Positions 39,483 to 49,214 of a stretch of 64,000 nucleotides of DNA are shown one piece after another. Numbering within the stretch: the first letter of the stretch is position 1; every line of letters starts with the position of its first letter. Origin of the DNA: Phnomibacter ginsenosidimutans (GTDB lineage Bacteria > Bacteroidota > Bacteroidia > Chitinophagales > Chitinophagaceae); contig NZ_CP046566.1 of the NCBI RefSeq assembly GCF_009740285.1, forward strand, positions 744,001 to 808,000, written 5' to 3'. The position numbers and the translations under genes were made by a program. The notes beneath the pieces are model-generated. The model did not search any database, was not told where the DNA came from, and was given only the letters and a program-made list of their open reading frames with translations.

Positions 39483-42035
39483 TTACTTGATTTTGAAACG
39501 GAAACCTGCGTAAATCATGCGGCCGGTGATAGGGCCCCAAATCAGCGAAGCATCGAAGTAGCTGCCAAACGGATTCATGGGGTCGACAATGGCATTCTGC
39601 TGAAAATAGTTGCCCAGGTTTTCGCCGCCAAGGTAAATTTCCAACGGTTTTTTACCCGACAGTGTTTTGCTGATTTGCGCATTCATCAGCACATAATCTG
39701 GCGACTGAGTAGGTTGCACCAATGCGCTTGGGTTACTGGCGGTAGAAGGAATGCGTTTGCTGCTGTTGTAGTTGATGGTGAAGTCAAATTTCCAACCATT
39801 CTTTTCATACGCCAGATTGGCAAATGCACGGTGGCGGCTCAGCAATGGCTTTTCGAGCAGCTTGCCATCATAGGTACTTTTTACATCAAACAAACGGTAG
39901 GCCAATCGTACATCAAACTTGTAGAGGGGCGAAAAATTCAACTCTGTCTGGAAGCTGTTGGAGTATGATTTGCCATCCAGATTGTAAAAGCTTGTTTTGC
40001 GTGGGTCTTCCATGTCTACCACTACCTGTTGGGTAAAATCGTTGCGGAAGAAATCGATACCCAACGATGCATCGCGGCTAAACAGTTTGAACTTCTGATC
40101 AATGCTGATGCCTTTGTTCCAGGCCACTTCAGGGTTGAGGCCGTAGGCTTTACCGTTTTGCGTACCCAGTATTTCAAACTGGCGGGCACTTACCAACACA
40201 GCGGTGTTTTCTGCAATGATGTTGGCGGTGCGCTGACCACGACCCACACTCAGCCGCACAGTGGTATTGCTGAAGGGCTGATAACGCAGATGCACACGGG
40301 GCGTAGCAAACCAACCAAACAAACTATTGTGGTCGGCACGAATACCGGCTACCACACTAAACTTGGTGAGGTATTCGTACGTGTATTCGAAGAAGGCGCC
40401 GGGTACGGCTTCTGTTCGCTGAAAGTGTTGCGCATTCAGGGTTTCATGATACTTGTCGTGCACATAACTCAAACCCGTTCTGAACTTGTGGTTGGTGTTG
40501 TTGATGATGGATTGATAAATAAGGTTGGCATAAAAGTTTTGTTGCTTGGCATTGTAAGTAGTGGTGCCAAAGTAGCTGTCCTGTTTGTGATCGAAGCCTG
40601 AGAGTTGCAAGCCAATGCTTTGGTATTTTTTCTCCGGAAATACATAGCCGATTTTAGCAAAGCCTTCGTAGCGGTCGGTATTAAAACCCAAGCCATACAT
40701 GTGGGTAGAACCACGGTGCGGATTGGCTTTGAAATTCATATCGCCACCCACTTTTCTATCGGTGAGTACTTTGGCGCCAAACTGTGTCATCCAGCCATTG
40801 GTGCCTTCATATTTCCAGCGGTTGAGTGCGGTAAACAAATTGCCCGTAGGTAAGTCACGATACATGTCTTTGTTGAAGTCCATGTTGTTGTACAAGAAGG
40901 CATCATGCAACAGCAATTCGGTGCTCCATTGCTTACCTACTTTCTGTGCCAGGTTCAGGTTGATGTCTGTTTTGCCCATGCTGTTGACGTACACATTCGC
41001 ATAGAGTTTTTCCGCCGTTTCGGGCTTCTTCATTTCTACGTTGATTCGCCCCGCAATGCTTTCAAAACCATTGGCCACACTGCCTGCACCCTTGGTGAGC
41101 TGAATGCTTTCTACCCAAGTGCCGGGTATGTAGTTGAGGCCCATCGGCGTAGCCAAACCTCTTGGCCCCGGCAGGTTTTCAACAGTTAACTGTGTATAGT
41201 TGCCACTCAGGCCAAGCAGTTGAATTTGCTTGCTGCCCGTTACGGCATCAGTAAAAGAAACATCCACCGATGGGTTGGTTTCAAAGCTTTCGCTGAGGTT
41301 GCAACAAGCGGCCTTGTACAATTCTTTTTCAGTCATTACTTGTGTACGAAAAGCATTGGTGGTGCTGATGTACAACGACCGCTGGCGGGCTGTTACTTTC
41401 ACCTCTTGCAGCGTGCCGTTTTTGGCCATTACCACCATCACAGCTTCTTGCGGATTGATGGCAATGGTATCTGATTTAAAACCTGTGTAGCTGATAACGA
41501 TTTGATCGGCACCGCTATGCTGATGCAGTGAAAATACTCCCTGCTCATTCGTAACTGTACCTTGTGTGGTACCCAGCCATTGCACAGAAGCACCTTGTAA
41601 AGGTTTGAAAGCGCCTTTGTCATTTTCTTCCAGCACCACACCCTGAATGAGCGGGCCATTGCTGCTCCCGTTCATCAGTGCTTCGCCGCTGCCATCGCGG
41701 TAGTGGCAGCAAGCAGGCAAGTCTTCATACACAGCATTGTTGGCTTTCTTTTCGCCAATGTCGTGGCCTACTGCTACGATGCGGTTTTCAATTTTATCCA
41801 GCGTGGTGCTCTTGGGGTTGAAAGTGAGTTTCAGTAGCTTGGTTTCGGCACTCCATTCAGCAAAGCTGACCCCCTTGCCTTTGGCGGCTTTTTCAATACG
41901 GTCTTTACACATTACGCAAAGGCCTTGTACGGTAATGCTTACGGTTGTATCTGCAGTTTGCGCCAGGCTTTTGCCTGCAAACAACAGTACCAATACAAAA
42001 GAAAAAATATAACGGAAATAAGTTTGTGTTTTCAT
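39483..42035 (-). CDS. TonB-dependent receptor with N-terminal heavy-metal-associated (HMA) domain
   Basis: The Met at 42035 gives a good signal peptide (MKTQTYFRYIFSFVLVLLFA, then GKSLAQ); the frame extends further upstream but less plausibly. After it comes an HMA-like domain with the metal motif CVMC (GLCVMCKDRIEKAAKG). A Cys-Cys-His stretch, a carboxypeptidase-like domain, a plug (NPSVDVSFTDAVTGSKQIQL) and a beta-barrel ending in GFRFKIK follow. About 850 residues. Such receptors are linked to copper or other metal handling. A Cys-rich exported protein lies immediately upstream, which supports this. The metal is not determined by the sequence. Confidence 0.9.
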   Translation of the reverse strand: MKTQTYFRYIFSFVLVLLFAGKSLAQTADTTVSITVQGLCVMCKDRIEKAAKGKGVSFAEWSAETKLLKLTFNPKSTTLDKIENRIVAVGHDIGEKKANNAVYEDLPACCHYRDGSGEALMNGSSNGPLIQGVVLEENDKGAFKPLQGASVQWLGTTQGTVTNEQGVFSLHQHSGADQIVISYTGFKSDTIAINPQEAVMVVMAKNGTLQEVKVTARQRSLYISTTNAFRTQVMTEKELYKAACCNLSESFETNPSVDVSFTDAVTGSKQIQLLGLSGNYTQLTVENLPGPRGLATPMGLNYIPGTWVESIQLTKGAGSVANGFESIAGRINVEMKKPETAEKLYANVYVNSMGKTDINLNLAQKVGKQWSTELLLHDAFLYNNMDFNKDMYRDLPTGNLFTALNRWKYEGTNGWMTQFGAKVLTDRKVGGDMNFKANPHRGSTHMYGLGFNTDRYEGFAKIGYVFPEKKYQSIGLQLSGFDHKQDSYFGTTTYNAKQQNFYANLIYQSIINNTNHKFRTGLSYVHDKYHETLNAQHFQRTEAVPGAFFEYTYEYLTKFSVVAGIRADHNSLFGWFATPRVHLRYQPFSNTTVRLSVGRGQRTANIIAENTAVLVSARQFEILGTQNGKAYGLNPEVAWNKGISIDQKFKLFSRDASLGIDFFRNDFTQQVVVDMEDPRKTSFYNLDGKSYSNSFQTELNFSPLYKFDVRLAYRLFDVKSTYDGKLLEKPLLSRHRAFANLAYEKNGWKFDFTINYNSSKRIPSTASNPSALVQPTQSPDYVLMNAQISKTLSGKKPLEIYLGGENLGNYFQQNAIVDPMNPFGSYFDASLIWGPITGRMIYAGFRFKIK

Positions 42036-42110
42036 AATACTTAGTTCAATGATGAATAACAGAAATACCCGCTGCTCCAATAGGAGAGCGGTTGGCATAA
42101 TGAACGGGTA

Positions 42111-42503
42111 TTAATTTCTGAAAACACAGTTGGCCAGATAGAGCGGCACTGAGTGTAAGGGTGGCGAACCACGAATAGCAGCGTTGGTAGGCTCGTGGCT
42201 ATTGTACACCGGAACGGTAACTGTAGCAAAATACTGTTCTACAAACGCTACCGGTACTTCGGGCACCGCTACAGTATGTGCCGAGCCTTGATTGTCGTCG
42301 GTGTCAATGCTGACCTGATCGTCGATACAGCAGCCGGGCATGGTTTTCTTCATGCCATGCTTGCAGCCCTTTTCGGATTGCTTTTCGTAACCGATGGACA
42401 TACCCGCTACTTTGCCACAGCAATAATGCAGGTGTACCGACATGCCGGAAACCGACAGCCCGTACAAACTCAGGAGCAATATGGTGAGTAGCTTTTTCAA
42501 CAA
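42111..42503 (-). CDS. Small Cys-rich exported protein, metal-receptor partner
   Basis: The 130-residue protein has a signal peptide (LLTILLLSLYGLSVSGMSVH), then HYCCGK, a run with KGCKHGM and PGCCIDD, and a less ordered C-terminal half. The HYCCGK / GCC pattern is common in small Bacteroidota proteins encoded beside HMA-TonB receptors. Metal binding by the Cys and His residues is likely but unproven. The start codon appears to be TTG at 42503 or the next TTG, as no ATG is available. It lies 75 nt before the receptor, probably in one operon. Confidence 0.75.
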   Translation of the reverse strand: MLKKLLTILLLSLYGLSVSGMSVHLHYCCGKVAGMSIGYEKQSEKGCKHGMKKTMPGCCIDDQVSIDTDDNQGSAHTVAVPEVPVAFVEQYFATVTVPVYNSHEPTNAAIRGSPPLHSVPLYLANCVFRN

Positions 42504-42603
42504 GGCAAAAGTAGGCAGGCTTTTAGCAAACCACCAAGCAATACCTGCTCAATGGCTGTTTTCATTCCTTTTTTAGGAAGATATTGGGTAATGCTTCAAG
42601 TAA

Positions 42604-43769
42604 TTACGCAAGCTTATCCAGCGATTGCACAATGTCGCCCAAAATATCATCGATGTGCTCCAGACCAACGCTGATGCGGATGAGCCCCTTGCTGATGCCC
42701 ACTGACATGCGTTCTTCTTCGGTGAGTTTGCTGTGCGTAGTGCTGGCCGGATGGCTGGCAATACTGCGGGTATCGCCCAGGTTGCTGGTGAGGGTAAGCA
42801 TTTGCAAATTGTTCATGAATTGAATACCGGCCTCCAGTCCGCCTTTCAATTCAAACACCACAATGCCACCGCCTCGGCACATTTGTTTTTTGGCAATGGC
42901 ATAATGCGGATGGCTGGGCAGTGTTGGATATTTTACCCAATTGATGGCAGGATGTTGTTCCAGCTTAGCGGCGAGTATTTCGGCATTGTCGCAATGGCGC
43001 TGCATACGCACATCCAACGTTTCCAAACTTTTGCTGAGTATCCATGCATTAAACGGCGACATACTGGGGCCGGTTTGGCGGCAAAACAAATACACTTCCC
43101 GCACCAGTTCTTTTTGCCCACCACAATGCCGCCGAGCACACGGCCTTGTCCTTCCATCCATTTGGTGGCAGAGTGAATCACCAAATCGGCACCATACTGA
43201 ATAGGTGTTTGCAACAATGGCGTGGCAAAACAGTTGTCTACCACGAGCATGATGTTATGCTGTTTGCACAAAGCACCTATCCATTCCAGATCGTACACAT
43301 CGAGACCGGGGTTGGTGGGCGTTTCGAGGTACATCATTTTGGTGTTGGGCTTGATGGCGGCCGCTACGGATTCTTTGCTGCTGAAATCGGCGTAGCTGTA
43401 CTGGATGCCCCAGCGCCCCATGTATTTGGTAAGGATGGTATGGGTGCTGCCAAACACAGCCGGGCTGCTCACAATGTGATCGCCGCTGCTCAAAAAAGTC
43501 ATGAATGTGCCAAAGATGGCAGCCATACCGGTAGCGGTGGCAAAGCCGTCTTCCGCCCCTTCAAGGGCACACACTTTATCAATAAACTCCCGAACGGTGG
43601 GGTTGATAAAACGGCTGTAAATATTGTGGTCGTTTTTTTCCTCAAAGGCACCCTGCATGTCTTCTGCCGTATCAAACTGAAAGCTGCTGGTGAGGAACAA
43701 CGGAGTGCTGTGTTCCATTTCATCTGTCAGCGGATTTTGAATGCGGATGGCTTTTGTTTGCGGATGCAT
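42604..43769 (-). pseudogene. Trans-sulfuration PLP enzyme (cystathionine synthase/lyase or sulfhydrylase type), frameshifted as sequenced
   Basis: Fold-type I Cys/Met metabolism PLP enzyme of about 388 residues. Signatures: YSRFINPTVREF, ATGMAAIFGTFMTFL, YLETPTNPGLDVYDLEW, VVDNCFATPLLQTP and the PLP lysine in IHSATKWMEGQGRVLGGIV. The C-terminus has LTLTSNLGDTRSIASHPAST and IRISVGLEHIDDI. The frame breaks at the T5 run 43111-43115; restoring a sixth T gives VGKKELVREVYLFCRQTGP. The start at 43769 (MHPQTKAIRI) is the family-like one. It could be O-succinyl/O-acetylhomoserine sulfhydrylase (MetZ-like) or a cystathionine enzyme; sequence alone does not decide. Confidence 0.85.
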
Positions 43770-43830
43770 GATGCTTGTTTTTGTTGATGGCGGATGCGAA
43801 GGTAAGTGGGATGGTTGGTTGGTTCGTAAG

Positions 43831-43884
43831 TTGGAAGGTTGGAAGGTTGGAAAGTTCCAGAGTTCACAAGTTCCAGAGTTCACG
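43831..43884. repeat. Short tandem repeats upstream of the trans-sulfuration gene
   Basis: TTGGAAGG is repeated almost three times (43831-43854), then a 16-bp unit AGTTCCAGAGTTCACA occurs twice (43853-43884) with one change at the last base. A related AGTTCACAAGTTCCAGGG occurs near 19770-19790 upstream of uvrA. No gene is visible in 43770-44000. Confidence 0.7.
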
Positions 43885-44000
43885 AGTTGAACAGCTATGA
43901 GATTGCTGTCCCTACTTATTTATTTCTTATTCTTTGTTCCTTATTTCTTATTTGTTATTGCCTTTCCATTAGCACATTTTCAAATTAGCTAATTAGCACA

Positions 44001-44761
44001 TTAACTCGCTTTCCCCGTCCAGCGGTACACCTGCAGGCCCACCATTTCTTTTAGCAGGTATTGCCATTGGCCGAGTAAAGAAAGGTCGGGAACGAGCACT
44101 GTTTCCCAATTGAATTGGTTGCGTACCAATATGTAATCGGCCACATGTGCTTTTACCGGAATGCCAGCTTTTGCAAAACAACCCAAGGCCCGTGGCATGT
44201 GCATGGCAGAGGTAATAAGTATACTGGTATCCTGCACTTGTTTGCTGGCCAAAAATGGTTTTGCTGCCAATGCACTTTCGTAGGTGTTGCGGCTTTTGTC
44301 TTCTACCAAAATAGCCGAATCTGGCACATGCAGGGCCCGCAATTCCTGACGTAAAAAGGGGCTTCGCCAGGGCGGTTTTGTTGCAAACTGCCATCGCCGC
44401 CACTCAACAAAAGGTATTGCACTTTTCCTGTGTGATACAACTTGGCTGCCTGAATAAAACGGCTGGCTGTGCTGCCGAAATACCGCTGCAGGCTGTCATC
44501 GGCATAGCTCATGCCACCCAGCAAAATGCCCATGCGATAGTTGCGCTGGTGCATTTGCGGCGCCACTTTGGGTTGCCAGTGCCAGGCCACGGTTTGATAG
44601 ATGTATTGATTACTGGCTAGCAAGCCAACAATGAGTGCTGCCCAGCCCAGTCTTTTTTTCCAAACGGTTTTGCGGAGCAGCCACATACCTGCCAACAACA
44701 GCAGCACCCAATGATAAGGCACCAGCAAGAAGTACAGGATTTTTGAGACGGTGAAAAACAT
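44001..44761 (-). pseudogene. YdcF/ElyC-family (DUF218) membrane protein, frameshifted as sequenced
   Basis: The chosen start at 44761 (MFFTVSKILYFLLVPYHWVL) gives the usual first membrane helix; a second helix follows (GWAALIVGLLASNQYIY). The DUF218 domain has MGILLGGMSYAD, RFIQAAKLYHTGKVQYLLLSGGDG, EDKSRNTYESA and ITSAMHMPRALGCFAKAG, the family's conserved blocks. The frame breaks at the A5 run 44353-44357; a sixth A gives APFLRQELRALHVPDS and a protein of about 253 residues. Related E. coli proteins (SanA, ElyC, YdcF) affect the cell envelope; the reaction is unknown. Confidence 0.85.
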
Positions 44762-44862
44762 GCGGTGAAAATACAGCATGTGTGAGTTGCTTACTTATCT
44801 GCATGTGATGCTTAGTGCCAGCAAAAGCCATGCGTGGGCCCGAAACGTTACCTTCGTGCTAC

Positions 44863-46098
44863 ATGAAATTTGAGAAGTATCCCATTTTGCCAGCCATTAA
44901 GGCCAACCTTGCTGCGTTGGGTTTTACCCGTTTAACAGACATACAGTACAAAGCCATGCCCAGCATCATGAAGGGCGAAGATGTGCTGGCCATTGCACAA
45001 ACCGGAACAGGTAAAACGGCTGCTTTTGCCATTCCGTTGGTGCAGCACATCCTTACCAGCAAGCGAAGGGCAGCCGGTGTGCGGGCATTGGTAATGGTGC
45101 CCACCCGTGAGCTGGCCATGCAAATTCATGAAGTGTTTTGCAGCATTGCCAAAGGCACTACGGCACAGGTAATGGCGGTGGTAGGCGGTGTGGAGCAAGA
45201 CAAACAAATAGCCCGCCTGCAGGCCGGTATTGATGTGCTGATTGCTACGCCCGGCCGCTTGTTCGATTTGATTGCACAGCAACACATCAACATTGAAGCG
45301 GCAGAAATACTGGTGCTCGATGAAGCAGACAGAATGATGGCCCTGGGTTTTATGCGTGATATAAAAGATGTGAAACGCCGTTTGCCCCGGCAGCATCAAA
45401 CCTTGTTTTTTTCTGCTACCATCAACGAAGAAATAAAAGACCTGGCTTACTCATTGGTGCGTAATCCTATTCGCATACAAGTGAGTCCGCAAAATACAGT
45501 GAGCCGTAACGTAACACACACAGTGGCCAACATTGCCATGGATGACAAACGCTTTTTTCTGGAGCGTACCATACAGCAAAATCCCGATAGTAAAATACTG
45601 GTGTTTGTACGTACACGGGTACGTGCCGAACGAGTGCAGAAAGCCATGGAAAGAGTAGGGTTGAAAACAGCTGTGATACATGGTGATAAAGAACAGGATG
45701 AACGCTTTGAAGCGTTGAAGCAATTTGCGGAGGGTACCATAAAAGTGCTCATCACTACTGATGTAAGTGCCAGAGGTATTGATATTAAAAAAGTAGAGTA
45801 CGTTATCAATTACGATATACCCGATGTAGCTGAAAACTATGTACACCGCGTAGGCCGTACAGGCCGTGGTATGGAAAAAGGTTATGCCCTTTCTTTTTGC
45901 AGCGAAGAAGAAAAGCCCTTGCTGGCTGCGGTAGAAAAATTTATCGGGCAAAAAATAGATGTCATTGATATTCCGAAAGGAGATTACAACGACATGATTG
46001 ATTTGTCGGCATCAGCTGCAACAGATATGGATGCCGTTAAAAAACTGATTGCTGAAAATGAACAGCGTCAGCAAGTTAAAAAGCGAAAGAAAAAGTAG
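44863..46098 (+). CDS. DEAD-box ATP-dependent RNA helicase, RhlE-like
   Basis: The Met at 44863 (MKFEKYPILPAIKANLAALG) is the natural start; the frame is open from 44815. All helicase motifs are present in order: Q motif (FTRLTDIQ), motif I AQTGTGKTAAF, Ia PTRELAMQ, Ib TPGRLFDL, II VLDEADRM, III SATINEE, V TDVSARGIDI and VI HRVGRTGR. The basic tail ends RQQVKKRKKK. 411 residues. A TACCTTCG at 44849-44856 resembles a -7 element and would give a nearly leaderless mRNA. Likely role: RNA remodelling, for example in ribosome assembly. Confidence 0.96.
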   Translation: MKFEKYPILPAIKANLAALGFTRLTDIQYKAMPSIMKGEDVLAIAQTGTGKTAAFAIPLVQHILTSKRRAAGVRALVMVPTRELAMQIHEVFCSIAKGTTAQVMAVVGGVEQDKQIARLQAGIDVLIATPGRLFDLIAQQHINIEAAEILVLDEADRMMALGFMRDIKDVKRRLPRQHQTLFFSATINEEIKDLAYSLVRNPIRIQVSPQNTVSRNVTHTVANIAMDDKRFFLERTIQQNPDSKILVFVRTRVRAERVQKAMERVGLKTAVIHGDKEQDERFEALKQFAEGTIKVLITTDVSARGIDIKKVEYVINYDIPDVAENYVHRVGRTGRGMEKGYALSFCSEEEKPLLAAVEKFIGQKIDVIDIPKGDYNDMIDLSASAATDMDAVKKLIAENEQRQQVKKRKKK

Positions 46099-46120
46099 CA
46101 GCATTTACAGCGGTAAAAAT

Positions 46121-46146
46121 AAGCCCACTGTAGAAACAGCGGGCTT
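46121..46146. terminator. Terminator between helicase and TonB-receptor genes
   Basis: AAGCCCACTGT / ACAGCGGGCTT forms an 11-position stem with one mismatch and a 4-nt loop between two convergent genes, with T/A-rich flanks. Confidence 0.7.
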
Positions 46147-46198
46147 TAAAACTGCTAGTGAAAACATGCGTGCCGTTCATTCACGCAATATTTTTAAG

Positions 46199-49092
46199 TT
46201 ATTTGAACAAGCCATCCAGCGTAACGGATGTGTAATACAAACCGCCGATGGTAGGTCCGGCTGCATATTGGATGTAACGGTTGTTGAGCAGGTTGCTGGC
46301 GCCCAGCTTAATGGTGGCATGCAGTTTTGGAATGCGATAGTTCACTTGTGCATCTACCTGCTGATTGGCTTCCACACGACCTATTGCCAAGGGGCTTTCC
46401 CAGTTGAATGCATTTTGCCAACGCCACACAATATTGAAGCCAACATTCTTCACCACTTCGCGGTTGCCAAACGACATATTTACAACCCAGTCTGGTGTAT
46501 TGAAGCCAGTGAGAAAAACATCGCTGCTTTCATTTTCTTTCAGTTTGTTGTAGTTGGCATTGGCACTAAATGTGTAGGTCTTGTAAAAGTTGTAAGTGAT
46601 GCCTGCAGCTGCACCATAACTGGTATATTGATTTTTGGCATTGGTATACACCCGATAACGAATTTGCCTTGCCCGGTTGCTGCTCAGCATATCCAGCACC
46701 GAAGCATCTGTACCTACTTTGTCTGTTGATGGCACTGCTACCTCTACCTGTCCGAGGAATCCATCGTACACATTGTAATACACATCTACATCAATGGTGA
46801 GTTTGTTGTTGAGTAAAATACTTCTGTAACCAGCTTCAAATGAATTGACTCTTTCCGGACGGGTAGGTGAAAGGTTGGTAATAGACAACAGATTGCGATT
46901 GTTGAGTGCAGCCGTATTTCGTGCTGTTCCATTGGCTACATCTCTGTTTACGGCATTGTTGAATGCATTCACACTTGCCAGAGTGTAGCTGTTTTCCAGA
47001 TAGCCCAATCCTTCATTGATGTAAGCCAATCCACCCACTCTTCGCACATTACCGTTGTTGACATAGCTGAGTGCTTCAAACAAAGCAGGGAAGCGAAATC
47101 CGTTTTGAAAGGAAACCCGCAGGGTTTGCTTTGGTGTAACCGACCAAATAGCGGCAATGCGAGGATTGAACTTCGGATTGAATTCGAGGTTCTGATCTAC
47201 CCTTGCTGATGCGGTGAGTTTCAGTTTGTCTTTGAAGAATGCTTTACTCAATTGTGCAAACACGCCGTATTTATGATAGTATACATTGTTGCCACCGGGT
47301 GTGGTACGTTTATCCAAAGGCTTGCTGAAGTCAACAAAGTTGTTGCCATCAGGAATCACTTCGTATGTACGCCAATCGGCACCCACCAACAGGTTGGCAA
47401 ATTTGATTTCATCACTCAAATCCCATTGCGTATCGAAATGGTAAATGCGGCTTTTCTGCGTAAGCCATGCACCGCCGGTAGCCGGGGCATTGGGTACTGC
47501 AGGCACCAGGTTGGCATGGTCCCAATTGTTGATGCCAACAATGGTTTGTTTGAGTTGCTCAAAAGCCGGCGTGCCAGGTTCTACACGGCCCGCATCGGCT
47601 ACCAGCCTTGCCTGGCGCATGGCTTCAGCAAGGGATGTGCCGCCATCAATGGAGCTTTGTAAACTGCCTGCAAATTTGCTGGCCCATTGGGCATTGCTTA
47701 AGTGCGTCAAATCAAGATTGTCGCTGAGTGGTTTCAGATTGTAACTGTTCCCTGTATTTTCAATGCTCACATAGCCTCGTACAAAAAGGTTTTTCCTTTT
47801 AATTCAAGCTTGTGGTTTTGCACCACTACGCCATCCAATTGAATTTTATTTCCCCGCTGAAATATGCCATCCATTTCGCCAATGCGATAGGCGTAAGAGG
47901 CTTCGAGGTTGCGATTGATTTTATAGTGAAGTCCGGCATCAAACTTCAGGTTTTCAACGGTAGGGCTCACCAGATCTTTTTCCCAATAACCTGTTCTCCG
48001 CACATTAAACGTTTCATTGCGACCGTTGTACCTTACTTGTACAGAAACATTGTTGTTGTTTTCATCGCCATACTTGTTCCATGCATCATAGCCGGGGTTG
48101 TTGCCAATGCCATTGAGCTCCGGAAAGCGACTGTTAGCAGCCGTGTTTTGATCGGTAGCGGTGCTGCTTACCCAATCGGTTCCTTTCAGATAGCTGAAAT
48201 TGATTTTGTACGCCCATTTTTCACCAATCACATCAGCCCAGCGAACGGCAGTTTCTGTAAGAATACTTGGGTCGCGGTCTTTGCCATCTACATGGTTTAC
48301 TCCCAGCTTTTGGTAAAAGCTCAACCCTCGATGATTGAAAGGGCTTTTCGTGATGAGATTGGCCATGCCATTGATGGCATTCATACCATACAAAGCTGAA
48401 GCTGCACCCGGTGTAATTTCTACTGATTGAATGTCCAATTCTGTTGGACCAATGGTATTGCCCAACGGTACACCCAGTGTTGCAGCCTGCATGTCTACGC
48501 CATCTACAACTTGCATAAATCGAAAGTTGTTAGGATTATTAAAGCCACGGGTATTGGGCACTTTAAACGTAAGGGAAGACGTGGTGAGTTGTACACCCTT
48601 TACATTGGCTAATGCATCGTAAAAGGAGGGTGCTGGTGTTTCTTTCAATGCCCGTATGCTTAGCTTTTCAATAGCTACCGGCGACTTCAATCTCGATTCC
48701 TCGGCACGACTGGCGGTAACCACTACTTCGTTGGCAATAAAGGTTTGCGTTGTAAGTTGTACTGCCACATTCGAACGGGCATTCCGTACTTCCAACTGGT
48801 ATGGCGCATACCCAACACTGGTAAATACAAGGGTAAACGGAAAGCGTTGGTTGATGATGAATGAAAAGTTGCCTGCAGAGTCTGACGCTGTGCCTTGCGT
48901 GCCACCTTTCAATACAATGCTAACGCCTTCCAGCGGACTGCCGGATTCATTTACTACCCGTCCACTAATTTGAACAGAGCCGTTTAGTTGTGCGAAAGCA
49001 GTATTGGCTGCAATAATGAAGAATACCGCTAGTGTAAATTTTTTAAAGTACACTAAAACAGTGAACAAAAATGATGTGTGTTGTTGATTCAT
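46199..49092 (-). pseudogene. TonB-dependent receptor of the sulfur cluster, frameshifted as sequenced
   Basis: A signal peptide (FTLAVFFIIAANTAFA) is followed by a carboxypeptidase-like domain (ISGRVVNESGSPLEGVSIVL), a plug (EVVVTASRAEESRLKSPVAI, PNTRGFNNPNNFRFMQVVDG) and a barrel ending VTLDGLFK. The frame breaks at the A5 run 47783-47787; a sixth A gives KGKTFFVRGYVSIENTG and about 964 residues. It lies 123 nt beyond the end of the sulfate-assimilation genes on the same strand, with two copies of the TTCAC-N7-GTGAA-type motif at its start. That suggests uptake of a sulfur source or a cofactor needed for its use. A GTG at 49053 is an alternative start. Confidence 0.88.
49049..49065. promoter_or_regulatory. 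Putative sulfur-regulon operator, site 4
   Basis: TACAC-TAAAACA-GTGAA, one mismatch from TTCAC-N7-GTGAA and followed by CA as in the other sites. It lies inside the first codons of the TonB-receptor frame as annotated, or over the start codon if GTG 49053 is used. Confidence 0.4.
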
Positions 49093-49170
49093 GTTTTTCG
49101 ATATGCTAATAAATGAAATAGGGGATATTAATGATGGTTAATGAACCATCATTTTATGAGATTGCAAATG

Positions 49171-49187
49171 TTCATTAAATCAGTGAA
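49171..49187. promoter_or_regulatory. Putative sulfur-regulon operator, site 3
   Basis: TTCAT-TAAATCA-GTGAA, one mismatch from the arm consensus, followed by CA. It lies in the gap between the siroheme/TauE gene and the TonB receptor, 79 nt before the receptor start. Confidence 0.5.
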
Positions 49188-49214
49188 CAAAACAAATTCT
49201 GTGAAAACAAATTC

